Notes under the pieces: model-generated
Told to the model about the DNA's origin: nothing
Databases searched by the model: none
The model's input: only the letters and a program-made list of their open reading frames with translations
Assembly: GCA_030247855.1 (NCBI GenBank)
Contig: JAPDRN010000007.1
Location: 62,001 to 126,000 of the forward strand
From: Knufia peltigerae
Lineage: Eukaryota; Ascomycota; Eurotiomycetes; Chaetothyriales; Trichomeriaceae
Length of the DNA stretch: 64,000 nucleotides
Direction of reading: 5' to 3'
Made by a program: the position numbers and the translations under genes
Shown here: piece after piece, positions 45,087-57,328 of the stretch
Numbering within the stretch: the stretch's first letter is position 1
Layout of the letters: each line of letters starts with the position of its first letter

Positions 45087-47627
45087 ATGCACCTTTCTCC
45101 GGCCACCGTCCTCCTACGTTCTCCGAATGGTGCGTTAAGATCGCCAAAGAGATTCATTCATGCCATCATGTTTCAGCGAGCGACAAGACAATATGATTCG
45201 AATGCACAATCGGACAAGAGGCAGTCACCTCTGCGGGTAAACAATACTGTCGCAAACACTGCACGAGAGCCTGGAAACAGCCAGTTGAAGCGCAAACTTG
45301 AGCGAAGCCTAAGCTATACAAGCAGACTGGCCTCGTTATCTCAACAAAACTCTTTTGATGACGAGAACACTCCCCCTGAGGTCACCTACGTAGACCTTAC
45401 GAGCCCACAGAAGCACTCTAGCATCTCTTATCCCTCACTTGATAATTTGGATTGCGAGTCATATCCTACACTCCCTCCGTTGTCGAACAACTCCACCGGT
45501 CAGCCTCCCAGCAGCGCCCCGGTACCATGGTCTTCATCTCCTCCGTCACATTACAACAAACCAAATGCAGCCACAAGAGTCGAAGAGCCTCCTTCTCCAG
45601 TCAGGCCGACGAAAAGACGTGTTCTGCCGGCTAGCTTTACTTCCGCCGATGCGAGAAACGTTTCATCTTTCCCAACAGACACGAATGCAAGTAGTTATAC
45701 AAGAACTTCGAGGGAACGGTTGACCACAGACAAGGAACAAGAGCTTGACAGATACTCTGACAGATCAGCTGCAGCACACCAGAAGAAGTTTCGGGATCCA
45801 TCGCACAACGTGACTTCAGCCATGTCAGCCATGCTGCAGCAAGCACCCGCAGCTCGTCAGCGGTCCAGCACGCCAGTGTCACGACCAACGACATCTTCGG
45901 GTAGGACACTTCAGTCTTTTATGAAACCTACAGATGGTCAAAAGCTTCCACTTGAACGATTACCAGAGCCATTTCTCTCGGACGAACAAAAGGCTGTTAT
46001 GAAGGCTGTAATGGAGGAAGGGAAAAGTGTATTTTTCACTGGTTCTGCCGGTACGGGAAAGTCGGTTCTTATGAGGGCAATCATTTCCCAACTGAAGCAC
46101 AAATACCGCAAGGAGCCCGACCGTTACGCCATTACCGCTTCCACGGGTCTTGCTTCGTGTATCCTGGAAGGCCAGACACTTCACAGTTGGTCAGGCATCG
46201 GACTCGGAAAAGAGCCTGCACCTGAACTTGTCAAGAAGGTTAAACGGAATCAGAAATCACGTCAAAAATGGCTGAGAACAAAAATACTTATCATCGATGA
46301 GATCTCTATGGTTGATGGTCAACTGTTTGACAAACTCGAGCAAGTAGCTCGGACGATTCGCAACAATGGTCGACCTTTTGGCGGGATACAGTTGGTTGTC
46401 ACTGGAGATTTCTTCCAACTCCCCCCTGTCCCAGACAAGAATTCCACAGCCAAGTTTGTGTTTGATGCCGTGACATGGAACACCTGCATTCAACATACGA
46501 TTCTTCTCACCCACGTGTTTCGACAAAAGGATGAGAACTTTGCAAGGATGCTCAACGAGATGCGGCTCGGGAAGATGAGCCCCGCTACAATTCGCGAGTT
46601 CAAATCGTTGTCGAGGCCACTCAACTTTCGGGATGAACTCGAGGCTACTGAACTGTAAGTAACGATATTTCCAACTTGTTTGACTTTCACTCACAAGATT
46701 AGATACCCACGTCGCGAAGAAGTCGAAAATGCCAATCAGAACCGCATGCGAAAACTTTCTGGTCAAATCATGACTTTCAATGCAGTCGATTCCGGCGTAC
46801 AAGATCTCAATGTGCGAAAGAATCTTCTCGCAAACTTTATTGCTCCAGAAGTTCTCGAGCTGAAGAAAGGTGCTCAAGTTATGCTTATCAAGAACATTGA
46901 TTCTCAGTTGGTCAACGGTTCCCTAGGCATTGTTCAATCTTTCATGGACGAAGGCACCTTTTTCGCTTATAAGGAAGACGAGCCAACGTTCCTACTGGCA
47001 CATGAACCTGATGATGGAGAGCATCCCGAAGACAAAGCGGCTGCCCGTGAGAAGATCCAGGCTGCTCGCCTGAAAAGTCAAGGTGGCAATGTGGCCTCGG
47101 GAAGACTGTGGCCAATGGTTCGGTTCAACCTACCAGATGGCACGTCCCGGAGCATGCTCTGTGCACCCGATGAATGGAAGACTGAGTCTCAACAGGGAGA
47201 AGTCCTGGCCAAGCGAGTGCAGGTTCCTCTGATCCTCGCGTGGGCCTTGTCGATTCACAAAGCCCAAGGGCAAACTTTGAGCCGGGTGAAGGTTGATCTG
47301 GGGAAAGTCTTTGAAAAAGGACAAGCCTACGTCGCTCTCAGTCGCGCAAGAAGTAAGGAAGGTCTACAGGTGCTTCGATTTGATGAGCGGAAAGTCATGG
47401 TACACGCCAAAGTGCTGCAGTTCTATTCCAAACTGTCGGGTCATACGACGTTGGAGAAGCCATTCAAGACAACCGGTGTGGAACCTACCCTTTTTGCGAA
47501 GAAAGATAGTGTCAAGAGTACTGCGAAGACACCTGTCGAAGAGGACGAGTTTGGCGATGATTTTTCGTACGAAGAGATGCTGGAGCTGGAATCTCAGATG
47601 ATGAGCGCTGGCAGTAGAGGGCGGTAG
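45087..47627 (+). CDS. PIF1: PIF1 family 5'-3' DNA helicase
   Basis: Exons join(45087..46654,46703..47627), 830 aa from the first ATG. Residues 1-27 (MHLSPATVLLRSP..., Arg/Lys-rich, no acids) form a mitochondrial presequence; a second ATG at 45168 (MFQRATRQYD) would give a nuclear form. A disordered Ser/Pro-rich region precedes the helicase core. Motifs: GSAGTGKSVL (Walker A, about residue 320), DEISMVDG (Walker B), GDFFQLPPV, LTHVFRQ, and the C-terminal QGQTLSRVKVDLGK and YVALSRARSKEGLQV. PIF1 acts on mitochondrial DNA, telomeres and G-quadruplexes. Confidence 0.95.
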
Positions 47628-48546
47628 AGTACGTCGTCCCAGGACAAGATGCGGCATCGTCAGTGTCTTCCCAGGTAGTGAGTGGCACGGTATAGCCAGG
47701 GACCTAGGGAGCTAGCATACAGTATTTGAGGCATATGTTAGAGATGGCGGAATCAAAGATGGTACCAATTCAATGCACTTCGTACTCGATCTAGTCTCAA
47801 GAATAAGAACCGATCCAGCCTCAGTTTGAGCACCGCATTTGAGGTACATGCATCAAGGAGGCTCAAACCCCGGCACATATGAGACAGTCAATTGTTACGG
47901 TAGAGATTGTACATTCCGCAAACTACCCTTTTCACGAGTTATCTATACAAAAACTCGGTGACGAATCACCAAGAACATAAATCAGGTACATATATTCGTA
48001 TATTCTGTATAATTATCTAAAGTGAAAACATGACACGTACTACGAGTTACGACGGAGTTTGTCCAACTTGTAACATGCGTCTTGCCTGGAACGGTGTTAA
48101 CCCCCAATAATACCTTGTATCGCACTCGTCACAGAACTACTCCACAGATTCCTTTTCCTTTTCCTTTTCCTTTTCCCTTATTCTTTTGAAAAATGGTTTT
48201 GAACGAACTCCTTACACCTGGTGCATACCTTTTACCTTTGCTGGGAACAAAAATGATGGCCTCGGCTTAGACTGTGGTTTTTGAATGGGAGACTGCGCCT
48301 CCTCCAAGAATGGACATTGTGAGGGGGGGTGGGGTGGAGAGGATGGGGGAGAGGCGGGAGATGGGCCCGGCTCTGGGGAAGGTGTCGCTGTACTTTTTTT
48401 TCCGATCCAGATACTCCGTAACTCCCTCATTCAACCTCGTTACGCACGGCTGATGACTGCTGTTCATGTATCGATGATGACGAGACTATTTGAGGGTGGC
48501 GATGATGGGTTGAACCGGCTTGTTGGATGTTGTTTCTATTGGTTGA
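47628..48546. other. Convergent 3' region with a short CCTTTT repeat
   Basis: 919 bp, AT-rich at 47900-48020. Holds the repeat at 48151-48174 and TACTCCGTA at 48412-48420. No gene supported. Confidence 0.5.
48151..48174. repeat. Microsatellite (CCTTTT)x4
   Basis: Four perfect copies of a 6-bp pyrimidine unit, followed by CCC. It lies between two convergent genes. Confidence 0.9.
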
Positions 48547-49473
48547 CTATCGGGGAAAGGAGAAAGGAAGAATCCCGTGACAACGCCTCGGCCCGTTCTC
48601 GTCAGCATCCTTTACTTCGTTGATGGCGTTGCGCAGATCTCGCCTAAAGCCATGGCCGAACAAGATCTCCTGGCCGTAGCCATCTCCGACCACCTTCACT
48701 GGAGTCGTGAAGAGGAAGCCAGGGAAATTCCGGAAAGACCATTGGATGGCGCCAAAGCCGAGGACAGGGATCGGCCTGCCATCATACTGACAGAGGCCCA
48801 TCCGTGGACGAAGGCTCACGTGAGAGTTCTCGATCCGGGTCCAGGGTATCCCGAGTCTGTTCATGACGCTCACTTCGATCGTGTTGTCGTCTGAACCGCC
48901 GTCGAAAAATGCACAGGAGGCTTGCTCAACGTGGCCATTGAACCCGATGGCGGTAAGGCTCGTCAAACGCTCCCGGTGGTATCCGTTCTCGATCCTGTTC
49001 AAGAACTGATCCAACTCCCGCGCCTCAGCTATCCCCATATGGCAGATACTCGTCCACGACTCTGTCAACAGATTGTGTGCTGGCGTTCTCAATCGTGAGG
49101 TGGCTTGTGAAGGCTCGGGGTTATGGTTCGATGCGCTGTCCACGGCAGCGTACCGGCCCGTGGAGGAATGAGTTTGGACGTCTGCGGTCTCGGGTGTCGC
49201 AGGTGTTGGATTCGACTGATGCTGATGGGCACCAGTGTCCCTCGTGGCTTGTTGGACGTCAGGGCCTTCGGCTCGCGAGCGTGCCTTGCTGCGTTTTCTC
49301 AGCTGTCACATCAGGTGTTAACAATCCACAGATGGACAGGAGGCCGAGGATTGAGGTCCACAGAATCACACCTTGAGAAATTGCAGAACCTGTTCCCACC
49401 GAAGCTTTGTCGTCTGCCTCGCACGGGATTCAGATTGCACCCCACGGCTAGTCGAGCCCCTTTGGGATGACAT
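48547..49473 (-). CDS. Orphan protein with a retropepsin-like region
   Basis: Exons complement(join(48547..49302,49372..49473)), 285 aa. The 69-nt intron has a GTGTGA donor, GTTAAC branch and GACAG acceptor, and joins QFLK to LRKRSKARSRAEG. The first 130 residues are disordered and basic, then Pro/Thr/Ser-rich. From about residue 150 the pattern TAIGFNGHVEQASCAFFDGG, NRLGIPWTR, IPVLGFGAIQW and EILFGHGFRRDL resembles the layout of retroviral-type aspartic proteases, including an ILG-like second motif, but the expected D-[ST]-G is D168-G-G. It could be a non-catalytic relative or a gag-pol-derived domesticated gene. No family is confirmed. Confidence 0.6.
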
Positions 49474-50763
49474 GACGGATGTCGTCGAATTCGTCCACGG
49501 CTGAGGATTAGCTGGAAACAATTTCAAGCCTGGTGAGTGGTGGGGGGCGAGTCACGACGAGGCTCTGTTTCAGTCGAGAAGGTGCCCGATGCTGAATATC
49601 ACATGGACCAGCTCTGGAGGTTCACTCGATGACGACGGAGCGAAAGAAAAAAACTGTCATTGCGGTGGCTCGTGAGATAACGACAAGACAATAAACTAGA
49701 GGGTGGAGGGCTATTGGCAGTTTGTCGGTGGCAGATGGTCAGAGGATCAGATAGAAGCCGTAAGAGAATATCGTCCCGGTTTATGTTATTGATCTAAGGG
49801 GGAGTCCTAGGACAGACAGCGTCATAAAATGCATGATATTTGGTGGTGGTCGAGTGCATGAGCGTGGGCCTCGATATGTGGAACGTACCTGGAGGAAGAC
49901 ACCACCAGCCAACAGACGACTGGAAGCAGTAGATCAAGTGGTCCACTTCCTGCATTCCGAAACGTGGAAAAAGCCGCATTTGAAAAGCCACATTTGAGGA
50001 TGAAGGGGATAGCGGGGGTAGAAGTCCAAAGCCACCATAGTGGCTCCCTTCGGCGACTCCCGTATCGCACGGCAAAAAAAAGAACTCAGAAGCGAAGATG
50101 GTAGATACAATAGGTCGGGAACGGTCCGTGATGATAGGCCGGACAAAGTAGTCCACATGGCAAACTCTTCTGCATGAATATGTGCTTTTTATGGCTGCTC
50201 CATCACTATCTACGATGGAGTGAATTGTCGAGTGGGAAGCTCAACCACATGTACTCCGTCCTCGACATCTTAGAACCCCGCGTACAAGGAACGTTAAGAG
50301 ATTGTGATGTTGTGGGGGTCGACCTTTGCATCTCGATTTGCAAGGTATTAATAGGTGCTCCTCTATCTGAGACAGATGCCCATCCCTGACACATAAATGG
50401 GCGCGCATAATTGGATCTTGCCTCGAGGCTCCATGGCGTCCAGCTGTTCCAGTAGGCTAGACGCCTCGCGAGGCAATTCTGGTTCATTTCGTCATGAGGC
50501 CATGAAGACCAATGTGAATGATTCCAGGTTTGCCTCGCTGTCTGCCCCTTTTGCCCAGGCCCAGCTGTCCAATCTGGACCAGGTGCAGCATCCCGGGGCT
50601 TGACTCTGTGTTGGCCTTTCCACCTGGACGTATGTTTCCAGCCTTTCCACCTGGACGTATGTTTCCAGCGACAACGACTTCCCCGCCATCTTGTGTGGTC
50701 TTTCTCTTTTTTGCCATGCTATGCTCTCAGTCCGAGCTGCACCTAGTCTGAGCCACCCCGAAT
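49474..50763. other. Gene-poor region with one doubtful small reverse frame
   Basis: 1.3 kb upstream of the DUF6594 gene. A reverse frame 50484-50717 starts with ATG (MAKKRKTTQDGGEVVV) and contains two in-frame copies of AGNIRPGGK produced by the 27-bp duplication at 50614-50667. It is divergent from the DUF6594 start by 46 bp and is not called as a gene. Confidence 0.4.
50614..50667. repeat. 27-bp perfect tandem duplication
   Basis: Unit starting GCCTTTCCACCTGG occurs twice back to back (50614-50640 and 50641-50667). The 27-bp length keeps frame in the reverse small ORF. Confidence 0.9.
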
Positions 50764-51724
50764 ATGGCAGGCTATGATGAACTCTCAACTCTCCTGGGGA
50801 CAAACCCTGATCTCGTCGTCCTTCGCCGCTTCGGGCCCCTGGCGGCGCAGGTGTTGCTTCATCTCCAGGCCGAACTCCTTGAACTTGACGACGATCTCGA
50901 GTATCTCAAGGCAGCCGAGTCAAACGATCCCGTACAGCAAGATCATGCAAAGTCTTGGGCAAAAGCCAATGAATCGATTGCCCGAGGGGGGCGGAGCTTC
51001 CGGAAAGAATTGATTGAGGATGTCGAGGGGAAGCTTCTGAGATATTGTACGTTGGGACACACATTGTCCATCACTGCTTTTCCTTGCAGATGACGTCGAA
51101 CCTTTGCCAGAGATGCAAGTGTCTGCTGACCACTGACAAGATCGATTTGTCGGACAGGCGTCTAATGTCCTCAAACTGCCCGAGCCCGATCGGTGCGACA
51201 TTGATTTCCTGCGCACGTGGTTAGAAGGCGAAAGGGGAGGCCAAAATTTTATCAAGAAGCATTCCGATGCTGAGGCCAGAGCATGGGACCCTCAACACGC
51301 AAAAGACCTTATGGCAGTGAACAGGCGGACTGATCGTTTCGCGGCCTGGGTCGGCAACACCTTGATACCAGTTTACCACCGCAAGTTGGGCCACCGCATA
51401 CATCAGAAGAAGGATGATGATATTCTCGGGCCACGATACTTCTATAACGACGGTCTTTTCGTGGCCATAGGGAATATCGCCTGTACTGTGCTCTCATCTA
51501 TTATTCCATCAACCTCCATCGTCATCCTTTACTATATTCAGAACATGCTGGTCCGGTTGCTGGTCATTGTCGCGCTGAGCGCGCTGTTCTCCCTGACCAT
51601 GAGCTTTGCAGCACAAGGTCATCGATACGAGGTCTTCGCCGCCACGACCGCTTTTGCAGCTGTTCAAGTCGTGTTTGTTGGCGGTGCCAACTTTGTAGTT
51701 GCGACCCCGCCACAACCGGCCTGA
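50764..51724 (+). CDS. DUF6594-type membrane protein
   Basis: Exons join(50764..51046,51141..51724), 288 aa. It starts MAGYDELSTLLGTNPDLVVL, a typical opening for this fungal family, followed by a coiled-coil-like LQAELLELDDDLEYL. After the intron comes LKLPEPDRCDIDFLRTWLEG. Three C-terminal membrane helices (FVAIGNIACTVLSSIIP, VRLLVIVALSALFSLTMSF, VFAATTAFAAVQVVFVGG) complete the family pattern. The acceptor at 51139-51140 was chosen because an earlier AG leads to a stop. No biochemical role is known; the family is frequent in moulds. Confidence 0.83.
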
Positions 51725-52080
51725 CCAAAACCATTTCTCATACAACCGCTCTGTGATTGAAACCAAATATACAGAAAGACGATGGGCAAGTTATTTGACT
51801 ACTTTGAGCATCCAAGGCTCTGTCGAGGAGCTAATCATCTGCACTATTCTCATCGAACAGAAGTTGCTCGAGCTTCGCAATCAAAGACTGTCCCAGCTCG
51901 AACCATTATTCAAATGAATGTAATTTAGGCCTTGAAAAAAGACCCATTTAACAGAGTATCAGCTATGGAAGTGGTGCGTGTGATACATTGCATTGCGTCG
52001 TTGTCCAATTTGATTGAGGTTAATCACGATCAAGAGTTGTTCAGTTGAAAGCTGTTCAAAGGAACCGTTCGAAATGTGTA
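51725..52080. other. Intergenic, convergent 3' flanks
   Basis: 356 bp; no feature seen. Confidence 0.4.
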
Positions 52081-53049
52081 CTATCCTGGGCTCTGCGGAG
52101 AGGAAGCACTGCCTTGTCGAGGTTGATCTCCAGTGCCTTGATGAGGCTCGCCTGCAGTGCTTGCGTTGTCCTTATATAGCGCCGTGAACTTTTCGGTTTT
52201 GCTCTTGCTCGAAGTTTGTCTAACATTTTTGTGAATTGCATCTGCTTGAGCGTTGTCCTCTCTCTGTCGTGTCTTCTCCTCTGCTCATAAATCAGCAACT
52301 AGGTCAAGAAAAACACCACCAGGACAAAACTAGCTTTACCTTCAGTCTGCACAGGATGGTAGAGAGGCTTTACCGATCCAATGTCGTTTTGCAACTTGTT
52401 TTTGGACCGTGGCATGAGCAATAATATGCGCCCTCCTTCGACCTCCGAAGTAACAAAAAGATCATCACCACGTGTGTAGCCCTCAGCCATCCAACGCCAT
52501 CTTGCAGTGACTTTACGGTCGCACAAAAACACAGCGCCGTCGCTAATGACTTTACGTGGCGGCTCGAGAAGTTCGGTCCTCTCATTGTACTGCTCAGGGT
52601 ATTGTAGCAAGTCCATGGCCAACTGCTTACAAATGATGATGTCGTCTATATCATCAACAAACTTGACATGATTCTTGGGGACATCGACCCATTTTCCTTC
52701 GCCATCGATTGAAACGTCTATCCCCTGGCATTATGGTGTCAGGGATGCTGTTCGGAAGAAGTGATGGACTTACCATGTCTCGGATTGGTGGCAATTCTTC
52801 TTTCTCAAAAACTTTCTGTCTATTTGGCCGTCTCCGACAACAGCAGCTCACTGTTCGGACAAATCTTTTGAACGCTCTCACATAAATCGACTTTGGTGGG
52901 CAGTCTGAAAGAGAACGATGCGGTTTCTCTAATTCATTGTCGAACCGATGCTCTCCAGGGCAAGGGTCATGGGACACTTGGTTACCAGAAGTCATTCTAC
53001 ACTGAGAGCAAGAGATATCAGGCCTAGAACTTTCAATCCCAAGGACCAT
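52081..53049 (-). CDS. Orphan hypothetical protein
   Basis: Exons complement(join(52081..52280,52340..52724,52774..53049)), 286 aa. Intron 1 is 49 nt (GTAAGT donor), and in-phase joining yields PIRDM-GIDVSIDGEGKWVDV, then DDIDDIIICKQLAMDLLQY and ARWRWMAEGYTRGDDLFV. The last exon is hydrophilic and ends ASSPQSPG. An alternative 5' model adds exon 53142..53165 joined to 52774..53082 (GTATGT donor), starting MTFAAMPT and giving 305 aa. The N-terminal part is rich in Cys and Arg (TVSCCCRRRPNRQ). No family recognised. The consistent phases and codon pattern favour a real gene. Confidence 0.6.
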
Positions 53050-55210
53050 ATATGTAAAGACAGCGAATGCAGAGATATCGAGCTGTATGTTATGAGGCTC
53101 GTTCCATATTTCCCCACCTTTAGAGCACTAGTCCGACATACCGTTGGCATCGCGGCAAATGTCATTCCTTTTTATCCCTGGAGTGAACGGCCGTTTGTGA
53201 CTGGTCATTTGTTGCAAGGTGGCCAAACACCTCCCTTACGAAAGGGGGCCAGGGTCTTGATCAGCCTGACAGAGCACACCGGTTTGACCCCTGGTTTAAT
53301 CGGTTGATTGGGCTCTGGGGCTGTGTTGCACTGATTTCTTGCGACACCGGGCACAGTCTCGTTTTCTGTTTCACTTGAACACAGAGGTCAGGGAAAGACT
53401 GCCATGAAGCCATCAGTTCGAAATCAGGAAAGTATTGCTGGTAACACAAGGTTGCGTGGACCGCTACAGGGGGCACAAGCTGCAGCCTAATCAATGCAGC
53501 AAGCCCAAATCATGATGCGTTTATCAAGGGGGAACCGGGGTCAGGCTGAAAGCAGGATAACTGAACCGACCAAAGCAGGAAAATGACCAATGATACTCAT
53601 ACAAGCAGACATTCCAATGCGTCTTTAGTCAAGCAATCACCAAAAGCCAGCCAGACACGACATTGACAAGGGCTCTACGCGGTAGGGCACTGCCCGAACG
53701 CAGGAAATAAGAGGCGCCTCGCGCCCAAGTATTCAGCCTCAGCTGAGACTACATGTGCATGACGATGCGTTGGGCATTATTTAGCCTGCTGCATGACAAA
53801 AGTTCCTTCAATCAATTAGTCGTGTAACCATGACACCTCTATGACCATGGAACGAGTTTGCCTCTCCAACCGGACTGAGGTCTCTTAGTGCCAGCATCCT
53901 CGTAAGACAAGATGAGAGCCTTACGAGTAGGGGTCAATCAGACAAGGTTAAAGCTTGCAACTTGCATAAAAATCACCATCATCGTCGACTTCATCTTTGG
54001 AATCACCTGCCAAAACAAAAAGAAAAGGGAAAAAGAAAAGGGAAAATACCCGACCGGCCAGGCATATGCCCCTTTGCACCTTGTCAAGTCGGGCGTTTGG
54101 CCAAACTGCGCCTTGGGGTTATGTCTGCGCCTTTACTTATGGGCGTTGAGGACTCTCAATGGCCCGGATATTCAATAAGGTAAGTACGTGTGCCCAAACT
54201 ACACGAAACCAAGAGCAAGATTGTACAGCCAAGGCTCGAGACCTTTTTTTTTACATCCGGGATCAGGCTGAAAATGTATGAAAACGGCCCTGGGATAATT
54301 GAAATCGGCATTTCGAGGCGTCGATGTTGAATTCGGCAGCACATATCCACGTCTATGAACATTGTAATTACTAATACTTCTCTGTGTCACTTTCGAATCG
54401 AAACATGCGCCATTGAAATCAATTCCACCAGGATTCTGCTTGCCTTTTGCGGATTCGCGATCATGCTTCACCGCTACACACCATGCAAAGCTCCAAACCG
54501 CCCAGTTCTAGGACTCTTACATTGGGAATGGCTGAGGTGATTATACGCTTTCTGGAAAAGGAAGAAAGGTCAGCAAGTTGTTGATAAACACAGAACATTC
54601 GTGGTCATTGGAGGGTCATCAAGCTCGGGTGCGAGAGCAACCAAGAAATGGTTCAATCTAGCAGCTCAGGCACTTTAATGATTCAAACTCAACGAGGCTT
54701 TTTCATCATCGCAAAGGATTCCTCGTTTCTACGAACGACAAAATTTGGTGTTGTGTGTGAAGCAGGCAGAAATCTCGGGCAGCCCTCTGGGAATTGCTCG
54801 TTGAGGAGCAGCGTCCAGGTAGGAAAGCAGCAGGTGAGCAGAGTGCCAGTCACGAGCAGACGATGAAAAGCGGTGGCTCTACCAAAGGTACTCCCATGGT
54901 TTGTCATGATACTTGAGAAGTTCCTCAGGGATGTGTAGTCTCTGCTTTGGGAACAAGTATGGAGAATACCTGAGGTACCTAGATATTTTTAGTGTCGCAG
55001 GTCGAGGCTGCAGATGACGAATGAGGGAGATTCAAAAAAGATTCCAGGGTTTCTAGAACACCAACTTTCGCAGCACTCTCTCACTCAGCACATACTATTG
55101 ACGCAAACCCCCCAACCAAGAATACATCTTAGACTGCTCACACGATACCTTACATTAATGTGTCTTTGTTCGCCTGCAATGACTCAATAGTCTAGGTATT
55201 ATATTTCACC
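53050..55210. other. 2.2-kb gene-poor region
   Basis: Only short frames on both strands, none with a motif, signal peptide or plausible splice chain. An A/G-rich run (AAAAAGAAAAGGG type) lies at 54018-54044. The last 150 bp are the promoter of EDC3. Confidence 0.45.
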
Positions 55211-57328
55211 ATGGCTTCCGAGTTCATCGGCTACACCATTCTGGTCACGCTCCAAAGTTGGTGCAGTCCACCGAATGCCCAGTTACAAGGAGTTGTCGCA
55301 GACGTTAGAAATCAAAAACTCTTTCTCCAAAATGGTGCGTAAGACCTTTTTCTGTTGGTGGTGAAGGGTTGCTAATACTTTGTCCTAGTCTTGTGCCTTT
55401 GGAACGGACAACATCTCCCTTCACACGTAATCGAATCCTCCACGATTGCAGATCTCGAAGTCGCGCCCACACAGCAATCTGTTGCGGAAGAGAAGGACCA
55501 ACATGGGCCTTTTGACCAGTCTCGACCTGCGCAGAATGCCTTGGCCTCCGACATACCCCAGAACCAGCAACATGCCGCCGCGGCATTCATGGATCCGGCC
55601 ATCATTAGCTACGCGAAACCACCTACGAAAGAAGCCAGACGCCCTTCAATACAGCAAGGCCCAGTGTCCCCTATCATGATCGCCGACGGTGTGATTAGCA
55701 ATCACCCTGCGCGACTGCAGACTGGAGTGGCTCAGCGCGGCAGTTCAGTGTCCAGCATCGCTACTGCGGTCCCTAAGAAGGGTGCAGACAAGAACACACC
55801 GGCGAGCGCAACACTTACCGAGCCCTTTGATGCGTTGAGATTGGGAAACAATGTTGGTGCGAACAAGTCGGTGAACACTCTGAACAATATACCACAGGTA
55901 GCGTCACAGACTGGCCCTGGGATCATCGATATGAAGGATGTCAATAATGGGCCTTTGAAGAATCAGAAGAAAGCTGCAAAAGGCAAAGGCTGGCGCCAGA
56001 CGCCGTTGATTGAGGAGATCCCACGGCAGAACAAAAAGAAGGCGCAGAGAGGCCGCAAGCAGGCCGAAGACGTGAACGGCTGGGCTACAGAAGATGCGAC
56101 CGACATTCAAGACATGCCCGATTTCGACTTTGAAACGAATTTGTCCAAATTTGACAAACGCCGAGTGTTTGACGACATTAGACAAGCCGACACCACTGCG
56201 GAAGCAGATCGGTTGGTGAGCTTCAATCGCAAAGCACGTCCGGGTACCAATGGCGGACGTAATCTCCATTGGACCGAAAATGTTCTCGACACACCCAATG
56301 TCAAGACCGGTGACCGATGGCAGAGCGAGGCTGGTGAGACCGAAAATGAATTGGTGGAAGACCACTATAGTAGCGGAAAAGGATCAAAAAGAGCCGGATC
56401 GCGACGCCCTCTTCAATCCAGAAAAGGCAGTGTGTTACCGGGACACATTGACCGCACCGAGTCACCGCGACCACTGACTCGAATGCAGACATCGTCTCCT
56501 ATGAATGGATCAGTGTCTGGTATTCGAGCTTCATTCAAGTTACCTAACAACAAGCCATGCCACTGCCTTTCGCCGCTTCAAATGCTGGAGATCGAGCAAT
56601 TATGCACATCCGAATTGGGTCTGACGGAAGACATGCTTTCGGAAAATGCAGGCCGTAGCATTGCCATGGCGATCTTGAACCTTCCCGAAGCGAAGAATGT
56701 TGCGTTTTTGGTGGGCAACCACAAATCCGGTGCTAGAGCCATCGCCGCTGCCAGGCATTTGCGCAACCGAAGACTTCGAGTCACCATCGTTGTTCTCGGG
56801 GGCGAGCGTGAAGAGCTGCTCCTCGAGGTCATGCGCAAACAACTTGGGATCTACAAAAAGGGCCAAGGATACGTGGAACGATGGGACGAGTATCAAGCCA
56901 AAGTATCTCAAGGCGGAATGGTTCCTAACATTGTTGTGGATGTGTTACTCGGTGTGCATGTTACATTTGAGGAACTCCGTACAGACGATCAGGCGACGGT
57001 GCTGGAAATGATCCGATGGGCAAACCGGACTTCGACGATACTTTCAGTCGATGTACCCAGTGGACTATCTGCTACGACTGGCTTGCTGACGGAAGTCGAT
57101 GGGCAACCTTTGGTCATGGCAAGCAAGCACATTGTCAGTCTGGGAGCACCAAAGACTGGACTACTCCATGCCATGGCCATGGAAAGCCTTGAGGTCAACT
57201 GGCAAGTCTGGGTGGCCGATATTGGGATATCTGCTGCAGCATGGCAAAAGCATGGATCTAGAAGACAACACGGAGTTGACTTTGGTACGGAATGGGTGAT
57301 TCCTGTCAAGTTTGCGGTGGGTGGTTAG
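55211..57328 (+). CDS. EDC3: Enhancer of mRNA decapping 3 (EDC3)
   Basis: Exons join(55211..55334,55389..57328), 687 aa. The N-terminal LSm-like domain (FIGYTILVTLQSW, LQGVVADVRNQKLFLQNV, IADLEV) spans residues 1-70. The FDF region (DMPDFDFETNLSKFDKR, VFDDIRQAD) is near residues 280-310. The C-terminal YjeF_N domain from about 434 contains LSENAGRSIAMAIL, NHKSGARAIAAARHL and VDVPSGLSA. EDC3 scaffolds the Dcp1/Dcp2 decapping complex in P-bodies. The first intron uses a GTGCGT donor with GCTAAT branch. Confidence 0.95.

Noticed and set aside
53912..54178. 88-codon forward frame in the gene-poor region
   Set aside because: Lys-rich run from an A/G tract, no motif, no splice partner.
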